In this document: one piece after another, positions 41,839 to 50,303 of the stretch | Position numbering within the stretch: the first letter of the stretch is position 1 | How the letters are laid out: each line of letters opens with the position of its first letter | Source: Akkermansiaceae bacterium | GTDB lineage: Bacteria > Verrucomicrobiota > Verrucomicrobiia > Verrucomicrobiales > Akkermansiaceae | Assembly (NCBI GenBank): GCA_903908495.1 | Contig: CAIVSK010000222.1 | Span: forward strand, 1-64,000 | Direction: 5' to 3' | DNA: 64,000 nucleotides | Notes under the pieces: generated by a model | Database searches by the model: none | Seen by the model: only the letters and a program-made list of their open reading frames with translations | Told to the model about the DNA's origin: nothing | Program-made: the position numbers and the translations under genes

Positions 41839-43119
41839 ATGACAGTCCTCATCCAAAACACCTGTATCGCCTCCGAAAACTCACCGGCTCTAACCAGTGG
41901 TGACGTGCTTGTCGAGAATGGGACCATCACAGCCATCGGGTTAGATCTAGCAATTCCGGCGGGTGCCCGCGTCATCGACGCCCGCGGCCGCATTTTGATG
42001 CCAGGCATGTTCGACGCGCACGTGCACTTCCGCGAACCCGGGTTCGAGACCAAGGAAACCATTGCCACCGGCAGCGAGGCGGCCATCAACGGCGGCGTCA
42101 CAGGAGTGGTGATGATGCCTAACACGAGCCCCGCGCTCGATAGTCCCACGGTGGTGGCCAGCGTGTTGGAGACGGCGCGGCGCAACGCGCGCATTCCTGT
42201 GCTCACGTCCGGTTGCATCACCAAGGGCCGCGAGGGCAAGGAGCTTGCGGCGCTGGACGGCATGCGGGCGCTGGGCGTACGGATGCTAACCGATGATGGC
42301 GACACCACGGCAGACCCCGCGCTGCTGTGGCGGGCGATGCAATACGCCGGAGAGTTCGGCATGTTTTTTGCCAGCCACTGTGAGGTGGCCGAGTTGGCCG
42401 GGCCGCGTGCGCTCAACGACGGGGTGACGAGTTATCGCCTCGGCATCAAGGGGTCGCCGGCCTGTGCCGAGGAAATCATCATTGACCGCGATATCCGTCT
42501 GGCCCACGCCACCGGTGCCCACATTCATATCCAACACGTTTCCAGCAAGCTCGGCATGGAAACCATCCGCTGGTGGAAAAGCCGCGGCGACGTGCGGGTC
42601 ACCGCCGAGGTGAGCCCGCACCACCTGTTGTTCAACGAGGAGCACATTGGCGACTTCGACACCCACTACAAGATGAACCCGCCGTTGCGCACCCGCGCCG
42701 ACAACGAGGCACTGGTGCAAGGGCTCATCGAGGGCGTGTTCGATCTCATCGCCACCGATCACGCGCCGCACACGCCGTTTGAGAAATCCCAGGATTTCAT
42801 CAGCGCGCCCAATGGCATCACCGGGCTGGATACCGCGCTGGTATCGCTCTATCACCACTTCGTGACGAGCGGGGTTTTCGGTTGGGATTTGCTGGTCAAG
42901 CGCTACTCGGCCGAGCCGCGCCGCCTGATGGGCCTGCCGGTTGCAAGCATCGCCGTCGGCGAGGCGGCGGACATGGTGCTGTTCGATCCGGATGGCGAGA
43001 GCACATTCACCGCAGAGTTCATGCGCTCCAAGTCGCGCAACACGCCGTTTCTCGATCAGACGCTGCGTGGCAGGGTGGAACTGGTGCTGCTGGGGAGGGA
43101 GATATTGTTAGACAGGTGA
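41839..43119 (+). CDS. pyrC: Dihydroorotase (class I, catalytic)
   Basis: The 426-residue amidohydrolase closes the dihydroorotate ring. The metal site is complete: DAHVHFREPGFETKE, the later His in FFASHCEVAEL and HIQHVSSKLG, and the catalytic Asp in ATDHAPHTPFEK. NTSPALDS and GLDTALVSLYHHF also fit type I enzymes. All ligands suggest an active enzyme, not the inactive partner sometimes found with PyrB. It follows pyrB after 88 bp. Confidence 0.94.
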   Translation: MTVLIQNTCIASENSPALTSGDVLVENGTITAIGLDLAIPAGARVIDARGRILMPGMFDAHVHFREPGFETKETIATGSEAAINGGVTGVVMMPNTSPALDSPTVVASVLETARRNARIPVLTSGCITKGREGKELAALDGMRALGVRMLTDDGDTTADPALLWRAMQYAGEFGMFFASHCEVAELAGPRALNDGVTSYRLGIKGSPACAEEIIIDRDIRLAHATGAHIHIQHVSSKLGMETIRWWKSRGDVRVTAEVSPHHLLFNEEHIGDFDTHYKMNPPLRTRADNEALVQGLIEGVFDLIATDHAPHTPFEKSQDFISAPNGITGLDTALVSLYHHFVTSGVFGWDLLVKRYSAEPRRLMGLPVASIAVGEAADMVLFDPDGESTFTAEFMRSKSRNTPFLDQTLRGRVELVLLGREILLDR

Positions 43120-43150
43120 CACCGGCGCTGCACGGATTTGCCCACGTTGC

Positions 43151-43882
43151 TCACGGCAGCTTCCATGCGGCCCGGTATTTCGCGTATTCTGCCTTGGGAA
43201 GCAGGACATAGACGGGCCTGCGGGAGGGATCGAGATTGGCGATGAGTTCGCGCAATTTCGGTTCGGCCATGGTGGTGCAACCGGCGGTGGGCTTGCCGCC
43301 ATCGGCGCGCCAAATGTGGAAAAAGATGGATGAGCCGGCTGCAGCGACCACCTTGGGTGGCGCGTTGTGGGCGATGAACAATTGCAGCGCGTGGGCCGGA
43401 TCATCTTGCTTCATCTGTTGCTTTTTCTCCCACGCGGTGGCCGGATCGTGGTCGAGCCGCACATTTTTGTTATAGTCGGGCGAGGCCGGATCCTCGATCC
43501 ACAAATCGCGCGAGGTGACGTGATGATAGGCCAATAGCGGTGGCTTGCGCATGCTGGCGGCGGCACCCCACACGTCGCCAAGGTGAAACACCCCGGCTGG
43601 CGCGCGCAAATCGCCCTCGCGTTTGGTCGTGGCAGCGGGTGGCAGCGGGTGCATCCCGAGCCCCCAAACCAAGCCGCTCTTGCCGAGGCGGGCCGGCCAG
43701 GCGTCGCCGAGGCGTTGCCACGTGCCACCGTGTTTCTCGTAGAAACTCAGCTTGGCATGCGAGCTGTCCCAGTCGTCGGCCAGCCCGACGACACACTGGG
43801 TCGAGTCGGCGGGCAACTCGAAGCCGCGCGCTGCGGTGGTTCCCGCCAGCAGAGCGATAAGAAATGTTAGAAGGCTTCCCAT
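43151..43882 (-). CDS. Secreted YkuD-type L,D-transpeptidase-like protein
   Basis: The product is 243 residues with a signal peptide (MGSLLTFLIALLAGTTAARG). The catalytic half includes GDLRAPAGVFHLGDVWG, FFHIWRADGGKPTAGCTTM with the expected nucleophile Cys, and a Pro-rich end. The spacing is that of the longer YkuD branch found in Gram-negative bacteria with AGCTTM instead of HGCIRL. It may edit peptidoglycan or act as a carboxypeptidase. It lies downstream of the cyanophycin-synthetase-like gene in the same direction, 64 bp apart. Confidence 0.82.
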   Translation of the reverse strand: MGSLLTFLIALLAGTTAARGFELPADSTQCVVGLADDWDSSHAKLSFYEKHGGTWQRLGDAWPARLGKSGLVWGLGMHPLPPAATTKREGDLRAPAGVFHLGDVWGAAASMRKPPLLAYHHVTSRDLWIEDPASPDYNKNVRLDHDPATAWEKKQQMKQDDPAHALQLFIAHNAPPKVVAAAGSSIFFHIWRADGGKPTAGCTTMAEPKLRELIANLDPSRRPVYVLLPKAEYAKYRAAWKLP

Positions 43883-43946
43883 GCTGTCGTAAGGTCAAAT
43901 TCTTGCGTCCTGCGTCTTCAAGTCTTGGGTTTGAGGCGAAGCCTCG

Positions 43947-46112
43947 CTAGAACATGCCGGCGAGGTCTTGCAGGCCGCCGCTGATGATGACCTCGGCCAA
44001 GCCGCAGGCCCAGACCGTGGCGACGGCGGCGAGCAGGTTTTCGAGGCGTCCGTCGCGGTGGCCGGCGGGCGGCATAGCGACCTCGGCGAGGGTGCAGAGT
44101 TGGTGTTCGGCGCGGCCGTCGGCAAGTTGGATGGCGCCGTCGCGGACCAGCACGGCGCGACCGCCGAGGGCACGATGGGTCATGACGACGGCCCGCGCGG
44201 GTTCGCGGGTGAAGAAAATCACCTTGCCTTTGCAATGTTCCGCCATCGAGGCGACCAGTTCGTCGTCGGCATTGAGGATGGCGGTGCCGTGCGGCAGGAT
44301 GGAATTGACCACACAGCGCTTCACCTTGGCCAACTGCTGCGCGAGGGCCTCGCTGAGGGGTGGATGGCTGTCGCTGCCGGCGATGTTGAGCACCACGCCC
44401 AAGCTGCACTGGTCAAAGCCGAGGCCCTCGGTGAGAATAATCTCCGCGCTGGCCTCGCAGAGCGCGATTTCAGTCCACGGATGCAGCAGTGCGCCTTGGG
44501 TGCCCTCGTTGCAGTCGCCGCGGAGGTAGAGGGAGTGGCGCTGGCCGAATTGCACGCCGGCGCTGGAACTCACGGCCAGGAACTTGCCGGAGGTCTGCAA
44601 GAGGTGTGCGATGATGCGGATGGTGGAGGTTTTGCCGTGGCTGCCGGTCACGGCGAGGAGCGGAATGCGGCCGTCCTCACCGGGCGGAAACAGCAGGTCG
44701 ATGATGGCTTCACCCACCGGCCGGCCCTCACCCACGGCGGGTTCCAAATGGATATGCAGGCCGGGACTGGCGTTGATTTCAACGACCGCGCCGCCTTGCT
44801 CCTCGAGCGGCCGGCTGATGTCGCGGCAGACGACATCCACGCCACAGATATCGAGGCCGGCCGCTTGGGCGGCGATGACGACGTGCTCGCGGACGCTGGG
44901 ATGGACTTCGTCGGTGACGTCGACGGCGGGGTTGGCGAAGCGCGACACGAGCACCCGCTCGCCCTGGCGGGGCACGGTGGTGGTGTCGTGGCCCTGGCGT
45001 TGCAGGTCGGTCATGACCGTCGGATCCCAGTCGATGGTATCGATTTTCGCCCACGGTGCGGTGTCATGGGAGCCGCGGCGCGGATCGGAGTTCAACTGTG
45101 ACTCGACGAGTTGATGGACGGAGTGGACGCCATTGCCGACGATGATGGCGGGTTCGCCGCGGCTGGCGGCGACCATTTTGGAGCCGACCACGAGCAAGCG
45201 GTGGTCCACGCCGGGGATGAAGCGTTCCGTGATCACGCCGCTGCCATACTTGGCGGCGTGCGGGAAGACCTCGGCGATTTGTTCGCGCGTCTTCATGTCC
45301 AGAAACACGCCGCGGCCGTGATTGGCGTCGAGTGGTTTGATCACCACCGGCAGGCCCAGGTCCTGGGCGGCTTCCCAGGCATCGTCGATATCCGTCACGA
45401 TGCGGCCGGTGGGGACGGGCACGCCGACCCGGCTCAAGGTGGCGCGAGTCAAATCCTTGTCCTTGGCGATGTGTTCGGCGATGGCACCGGTGCGGTCGGT
45501 TTCGGCGGTCCAAATGCGCCGCTGTTTGAAGCCGTGACCGAATTGGATCAAGCTACGGCCGGGCTGCAAGCGCCGCCACGGGATGCCACGCTGCTTGGCG
45601 GCGTCCACCATGGCCTTGGTGCTCGGCCCGAGCGCGTGGCAGTCCACCACGTCGCGCAGGTCCTCGAGTTCCGCGGCGAGGTCGAGCGGCCCGGCTCGGT
45701 AGGCGGCGAGCAGGAGTGTGCGGGCGCTGCGCAGGCAGGCTTCCGCCACTGATTCGTCGAGGAAACCCACAACGACCCTGTAAAGGCCGTCGGCTGCGGG
45801 CGGGCGGGTGATGCTGAAAGTCGCGGGATGGCCCACCAGCGCCAGCAACTCGATGGTGACGCGCTCCAACAGGTGGGCCGGGGAGGTGCCGCCGTCGAGG
45901 TGGGCGGCAAAGCCGCCGGGGGCACCCTCGCCGCAGCAGTGGTTGGTGAGGCCCGGCAACCAAGCGGTGAGGCGGCTGCAGAATTCGGGAAATTCCGTGG
46001 AAGTGGTCTGCTTGAGGTTGCCGGGATCGACCCAAGCTTCCAGCACCGGATGGTTGGTCCAGAGGTTCGGACCACGCAAAACGTGGATTTTCCTGATGTC
46101 GAAAGCGGGCAT
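43947..46112 (-). CDS. Cyanophycin-synthetase-like protein with shortened C-terminus
   Basis: The product is about 721 residues; CphA1 proteins are usually about 870-900. The ATG at 46112 (MPAFDIRKIHVLRGPNLW) fits the family. The N domain is followed by a complete-looking ATP-grasp G domain (PTGRIVTDIDDAWE, VVIKPLDANHGRGV, GGAVVEINASPGLHIHLEP). The Mur-ligase-like M domain has an intact P-loop (VTGSHGKTST, residue ~490) and LTEGLGFDQCSLGVVLNI. The usual ETARGGILR stretch is degenerate (CEASAEIILTEG), and the protein stops soon after GRLENLLAAVATVWAC, without the Mur-ligase C-terminal subdomain. It may be a CphA2-like or altered peptide ligase. No cyanophycinase is nearby. Confidence 0.75.
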   Translation of the reverse strand: MPAFDIRKIHVLRGPNLWTNHPVLEAWVDPGNLKQTTSTEFPEFCSRLTAWLPGLTNHCCGEGAPGGFAAHLDGGTSPAHLLERVTIELLALVGHPATFSITRPPAADGLYRVVVGFLDESVAEACLRSARTLLLAAYRAGPLDLAAELEDLRDVVDCHALGPSTKAMVDAAKQRGIPWRRLQPGRSLIQFGHGFKQRRIWTAETDRTGAIAEHIAKDKDLTRATLSRVGVPVPTGRIVTDIDDAWEAAQDLGLPVVIKPLDANHGRGVFLDMKTREQIAEVFPHAAKYGSGVITERFIPGVDHRLLVVGSKMVAASRGEPAIIVGNGVHSVHQLVESQLNSDPRRGSHDTAPWAKIDTIDWDPTVMTDLQRQGHDTTTVPRQGERVLVSRFANPAVDVTDEVHPSVREHVVIAAQAAGLDICGVDVVCRDISRPLEEQGGAVVEINASPGLHIHLEPAVGEGRPVGEAIIDLLFPPGEDGRIPLLAVTGSHGKTSTIRIIAHLLQTSGKFLAVSSSAGVQFGQRHSLYLRGDCNEGTQGALLHPWTEIALCEASAEIILTEGLGFDQCSLGVVLNIAGSDSHPPLSEALAQQLAKVKRCVVNSILPHGTAILNADDELVASMAEHCKGKVIFFTREPARAVVMTHRALGGRAVLVRDGAIQLADGRAEHQLCTLAEVAMPPAGHRDGRLENLLAAVATVWACGLAEVIISGGLQDLAGMF

Positions 46113-46283
46113 GAGCGGTCGCGCACTGGGCGGAGGCAAATACTGCGGCGGCGCTGCCGATGTATCAAATCATTTTTGGGTGTGAAGGCATGAGCGAGAC
46201 CGAACGGCACGGGGGAATGCCGCACCGGAGGGCGATCCGGGACTCGTGGCTATTTTCCATCGGCATGTGGGCACCCAAAATGC

Positions 46284-46312
46284 TTGGCATGCCGCCCGAA
46301 AACCGCTAGAGA
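46284..46312 (+). promoter_or_regulatory. Promoter of AP2-like copy 2
   Basis: TTGGCA, a 17-nt spacer and TAGAGA lie 57 nt before the ATG at 46370. The same arrangement precedes copy 1 on the minus strand at 507-535. Confidence 0.55.
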
Positions 46313-46369
46313 CATCGGGCGGGCAGTAAAGAGAACTCGAAGCCGCCCCCCGCATCCCCCCCCACTCCC

Positions 46370-46630
46370 ATGAAATCGATCAAGAACCTGACGCGCATGA
46401 CCTATGAAACCTCCGCCTTCCAAGGCTGGCGGCTTGCCATCACCCGCAAGGGCTCGGCATTCACCAGGTATTTTCCGGACAAAAAATACGGCGGTGAAAA
46501 TGAATCATTTGCCGCAGCCGAGGCTGCTTTGGCTGGGTTGAAGATGCTCCTGGAAGGTGCGAGACTGGCCGATGGCAAGCACACGGCGACGACCACCCGC
46601 AAGGTGGAGAAGCTGCTGAAGCAGGCCTGA
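46370..46630 (+). CDS. Small AP2/integrase-like DNA-binding domain protein (copy 2)
   Basis: This 86-residue protein is a close paralogue of 196-456. It shares MKSIKNLTRMTYET, FQGWRLAITRKGS, and the ending KVEKLLKQA; most changes are conservative. Here the diagnostic turn reads FPDKKYGGENESFAAAEAAL, nearer to the canonical phage/bacterial AP2-like pattern (F-x-DxxYGG) than copy 1. It stands alone, between the cyanophycin-synthetase-like gene (divergent) and the convergent DUF1080 gene. A DNA-binding role is inferred from the fold pattern only. Confidence 0.7.
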   Translation: MKSIKNLTRMTYETSAFQGWRLAITRKGSAFTRYFPDKKYGGENESFAAAEAALAGLKMLLEGARLADGKHTATTTRKVEKLLKQA

Positions 46631-46656
46631 CAAGGCTCAATGATCCGCAGGCCGGT

Positions 46657-47313
46657 TCAATCGAGTTTGCGGAGGCGGAAGTTGCGGATTGCGGACCCGG
46701 TGTGCCACGTGGAGATGCCGAGCGGGACGCATGGTTCGACCTCATTGCGGATGGAGATTTTTCGTCCTGCGAGTTCCTGCTCGATGACCTGTTCGTTGTT
46801 GATCCAAGCGGTGATGTGGGTTTTGGTGACTCGGAGGCGGATTTTATACCAAGTTTTCTCTTTGAACTCCCTGACGGTGGCGGTCTGATTCTCAGAGGCG
46901 TCCAGGTCGTCGATGCTGGACAGCCCGACCAGGCCGCCGCCCCAGCCGCCGCAGATCAGCGTGCAAGGATCCTTGTTCACCGGAAACGTGAGCCCGCAGA
47001 AAAAATCATGACCCTCGTTGCGCATCGCCTCCAATTCAATCTCGTAGTTCATGCGGGCGGGTGGTTCTCCGTCGCGGACGATGCCGGCGGCCGGCTCTCC
47101 CGGGCCGATGCGCAGTTCGCCGTTGGTGACGGTGACGGTCCCTTTGGTGCCAAAGTTGGCGGTTTTCCAGCCCTTGAGTGTTTTGCCGTCGAAGAGTGCC
47201 TCCCATGCGGGTGGGGCCTCGGGTTTGACTGCGGCTGGATCCTTGTCGCCAGCCACGGCGATTTGGGTCACGGTCAGCGCGGCAAACAGGGCAAGCATGG
47301 ATTTCCAGTTCAT
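46657..47313 (-). CDS. Secreted DUF1080 protein (3-keto-disaccharide hydrolase-like)
   Basis: The 218-residue protein has a signal peptide (MNWKSMLALFAALTVTQIAVAG) and a single concanavalin-like DUF1080 domain: WEALFDGKTLKGWKTANFG, GELRIGPGEPAAGIVR, YEIELEAMRNEGHDFFCGLTFPV, and ITAWINNEQVIEQELAGRKISIR. Members act on keto-sugars or bind glycans in planctomycetes and verrucomicrobia. The domain is complete. It converges with the AP2-like gene and diverges from the small Cys/His protein gene. Confidence 0.85.
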   Translation of the reverse strand: MNWKSMLALFAALTVTQIAVAGDKDPAAVKPEAPPAWEALFDGKTLKGWKTANFGTKGTVTVTNGELRIGPGEPAAGIVRDGEPPARMNYEIELEAMRNEGHDFFCGLTFPVNKDPCTLICGGWGGGLVGLSSIDDLDASENQTATVREFKEKTWYKIRLRVTKTHITAWINNEQVIEQELAGRKISIRNEVEPCVPLGISTWHTGSAIRNFRLRKLD

Positions 47314-47400
47314 CGGCAGAAACTACGGGGCCGGGAGGACGCATGTTGCGGGCTCATCGGGAAAAGTATCGGGACAGACCCTTCCACGCCAGACTGGGTA

Positions 47401-47685
47401 TTGCCATTCTCCGGGGTTGGGCAGCCTTGCCCGCATTGCGGCAAACCCAGCAAGCCCTTACCCGACGAGGAAATAGGCATCCTCCGTCGCGATTCCTGCA
47501 ACCACGAGGGCTTGATCAGAGTATGTTACCCGGAGTATAACATGTTTGGCAACACCCTGACCGGCTGCGGCATCCATGCGCGCCACGTCCGCGGGGTGAA
47601 GTTCGGCAACGTGCGGACCACCTTGCTCAAGCCGGACGCCCGCCCGATCACGGTATCGATCGATGTCAAAGAATTGGCACAATGA
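47401..47685 (+). CDS. Possible small Cys/His-rich protein coupled to the GH36 gene
   Basis: A frame without ATG or GTG gives ~94 residues from a TTG at 47401. It contains a zinc-ribbon-like CPHCGKPSKPLPDEE, then RRDSCNHEGLIRVCYPEYNMFGNTLTGCGIHARHV, and ends KPDARPITVSIDVKELAQ. Its TGA overlaps the ATG of the GH36 gene (ATGA at 47682). Codon third positions are GC-rich. The lack of a standard start is a concern: it may be the remnant of a longer gene. No family is recognised. Confidence 0.4.
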   Translation: MPFSGVGQPCPHCGKPSKPLPDEEIGILRRDSCNHEGLIRVCYPEYNMFGNTLTGCGIHARHVRGVKFGNVRTTLLKPDARPITVSIDVKELAQ

Positions 47686-50207
47686 AACCTACCCTTGTCA
47701 TTTTGCTGGCTGCCGCCATCACGGCGCATGCCTCGAACCCGGCCGATGGGCCGGCACAGGCGGTCGTGCAGCAGTGGCTCGCCGCTCACTTGTTAGAACG
47801 CCCGCTGCCGGCGGCGGCGGCCGGCACGCCCGCGGCTGCCAGGCCGGTGCCGGAACCCGGGTTGGACGTTTATGCAAACCACGATCCGGTGATGCTCAAT
47901 TCCCGCGGCGGCGAGCCATTGAGAATCGGCGAACGCAGCTTCACCCACGGTCTCTATTGTCATGCTACCAGCAGCGTCGAGGTGCGTCTGCCGGCTGCGG
48001 GCAAGCGGTTTACTGCGGTGGTCGGTCTTGATCACAATGATGACACCGCGCGTGGCAAGGGCAGCGTGGTGTTTGCGGTGGCTCTATCAGACAGGACCGC
48101 CTTTCGCTCCGGTGTCATGCGCTACGGCATCCCGGCTCAGGACGTGAGCGTCGAACTCGGCGGGGCGTCGACATTCACCCTGAAGGTCGACGATGCCGGC
48201 GACGGCATCAGCTGGGATCAATCGGACTGGGGCGACGCCCGGGTCGAACTCGAGGACGGCCGCCAGTTATGGCTCGGCGACATGCCGCTGCGCGATCACC
48301 GGAGCGCCGCGGGATTCACTCCGCTGGCGCGGACCAGCGCGCTGCCATTCTCATTCGAAGCTGGCGGAAAGACGTCCGACGAATTGTTAGCCGGGTGGCC
48401 CCGGACATCCGCCGTCCGTCAACTCGATGGCGCGCGCAGCGAACACACGGTGACATGGACCGAGCCCAAGACCGGCTTGGAGGTCCGTTGCATGGCGGTG
48501 GCTTACGCGGATTTTCCGGCCATCGAATGGACGGTGTATTTTCGCAACACTGGCACCGGGCCCACTGCGATTCTGCAAAACATCCAGGGGCTGGATCTTG
48601 CCATGAGATCCGCCAGCCCGGTGGTGCTGGACTCATGGAAGGGTGATACCTGCTCGCCGGAACTCTACGAACCTCACTCGGAAACCCTCGAACCGGGCAG
48701 CCAACGGCATTTCGCGCCTGCCGACGGACGTGGCAGCAATGGTGCATTTCCCTATTACAACCTGCGCCTGCCAACGGGCGGCATTTTGCTGGCCGTCGGT
48801 TGGCCCGGCCAATGGGCCAGCACCTTTCTGCGGGGCACCGATGGCGGCCTGCGCCTCATCGCCGGCCAGGAACTCACCCACCTGAAACTGCTTCCCGGCG
48901 AGCAGATCCGCACACCCCTGACGGCGCTGGTATTCTGGGACGGCACCGACACGGTGGCCGCGCACAACCTGTGGCGCCGGTGGATGTGGGCACATAACGT
49001 GCCGCGCGACGCCGACGGCCACTTGCCGCCATCCATCCTCTTCGGCAACACCTCGGGTGAGTTCAATGAAATGACCCAAGCCACCGAACAAAACCAGATC
49101 CAATTCATCGACCGCTACGTCGAGGAGCGCGTACCGATCGATTGCTGGTGGATGGATGCGGGCTGGTACCCATGTGGCGGCGAGTGGCCCAATACCGGCA
49201 CCTGGGAACCGGACCTGACGCGCTTTCCGCATGGCCTGCGCGCCATCTCCGACCATGCCCTGGCCAAGGGCATCAAAACCCTGGTCTGGTTCGAACCCGA
49301 ACGCGTCGGCGGCGGCTGGCTCGCCCAACATCACCCCGAGTGGCTGCTTGGGCCCTTGCTCGACCTGGGCAAACCCGCGGCCTGGCACTGGCTCGTTGAT
49401 CACGTCGACGGTCAAATCACCAGCCAGGGGATCCATATCTATCGGCAGGATTTCAACATGAGCCCGCTGGCCTGCTGGCGCGGCAATGATGTGCCGGAGC
49501 GCCAGGGAATCACCGAAAACCTCCACGTGCAGGGCTACCTGGCCTACTGGGATGAATTGCGCCGGCGCCACCCCGGTTTGATCATCGACAGTTGTGCATC
49601 GGGTGGCCGTCGCAATGATTTGGAATCCATGCGCCGGGCAGTTCCACTGCATCCGACCGACTACAACTATGCCGATCTAACGGTCAAGCAGGCGTTCCAC
49701 CACAGTCTCTATCAGTGGATTCCCTACTTCGGGTCCAACACCGTGCCGATGGACAGCCCGGATGCTTATGCCATCCGCAGCGGCCAGAGTCTCGGCACCG
49801 CCTTCGGCTATGACATGCGCCGCAAGGACTTCGACTACGAGCGCCTCCGCCAGCTTTCCTCACAGCTCAAGCAGGTTGTTGAATTCTACCGCGGCGACTT
49901 CTATCCGCTCACGCCCGGCAACCGCGCCGCCAGTGAATGGATTGCCTGGCAGTTTCACCTAGTCGGGCGCAACGCTGGCATGGTGCAGGCGTTCCGGCGG
50001 GAGGCGAACGAAACCCCGGATCGCACGTTCCGCCTGAGCGGGCTCGATCCGGCCGCGCAATACCGCGTGCACAATCTGGATGAGGCGGAATCAACGGTCA
50101 TCGCCGGCCGCGACCTGATCGATCACGGCCTGAGCATCCACCTCGCCAAGCGCCCCGCCGCCGCCGTCGTTTGCTACGAACCGCTCGCCGCCGCAACGAC
50201 CCGGTGA
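47682..50207 (+). CDS. Secreted GH36-type alpha-galactosidase with NPCBM domain
   Basis: The protein has 841 residues with a signal peptide (MKPTLVILLAAAITAHA). An N-terminal NPCBM carbohydrate-binding module covers residues ~60-210 (FTHGLYCHATSSVEVRLPAAGKRF, VGLDHNDDTARGKGSVVF). The GH36 part follows: WWMDAGWYPCGGEWPNTGTW, KTLVWFEPERVGGGW, the nucleophile Asp in IYRQDFNMSPLACW and the acid/base Asp in IDSCASGGRRNDLESM. A C-terminal beta domain closes it. It releases alpha-galactose from oligosaccharides or polysaccharides. Its start overlaps the stop of the small Cys/His frame upstream. No other galactose-utilisation gene is adjacent. Confidence 0.88.
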   Translation: MKPTLVILLAAAITAHASNPADGPAQAVVQQWLAAHLLERPLPAAAAGTPAAARPVPEPGLDVYANHDPVMLNSRGGEPLRIGERSFTHGLYCHATSSVEVRLPAAGKRFTAVVGLDHNDDTARGKGSVVFAVALSDRTAFRSGVMRYGIPAQDVSVELGGASTFTLKVDDAGDGISWDQSDWGDARVELEDGRQLWLGDMPLRDHRSAAGFTPLARTSALPFSFEAGGKTSDELLAGWPRTSAVRQLDGARSEHTVTWTEPKTGLEVRCMAVAYADFPAIEWTVYFRNTGTGPTAILQNIQGLDLAMRSASPVVLDSWKGDTCSPELYEPHSETLEPGSQRHFAPADGRGSNGAFPYYNLRLPTGGILLAVGWPGQWASTFLRGTDGGLRLIAGQELTHLKLLPGEQIRTPLTALVFWDGTDTVAAHNLWRRWMWAHNVPRDADGHLPPSILFGNTSGEFNEMTQATEQNQIQFIDRYVEERVPIDCWWMDAGWYPCGGEWPNTGTWEPDLTRFPHGLRAISDHALAKGIKTLVWFEPERVGGGWLAQHHPEWLLGPLLDLGKPAAWHWLVDHVDGQITSQGIHIYRQDFNMSPLACWRGNDVPERQGITENLHVQGYLAYWDELRRRHPGLIIDSCASGGRRNDLESMRRAVPLHPTDYNYADLTVKQAFHHSLYQWIPYFGSNTVPMDSPDAYAIRSGQSLGTAFGYDMRRKDFDYERLRQLSSQLKQVVEFYRGDFYPLTPGNRAASEWIAWQFHLVGRNAGMVQAFRREANETPDRTFRLSGLDPAAQYRVHNLDEAESTVIAGRDLIDHGLSIHLAKRPAAAVVCYEPLAAATTR

Positions 50208-50303
50208 ACCCCTGTGGCGGGTTGCGAGAGTCGGCCTCCCGACGACTCCCCCCCCTGCCATCGTTGGAGCGGGCGAGCGCATGGCCGGCCAGCAGTGCCT
50301 CGT

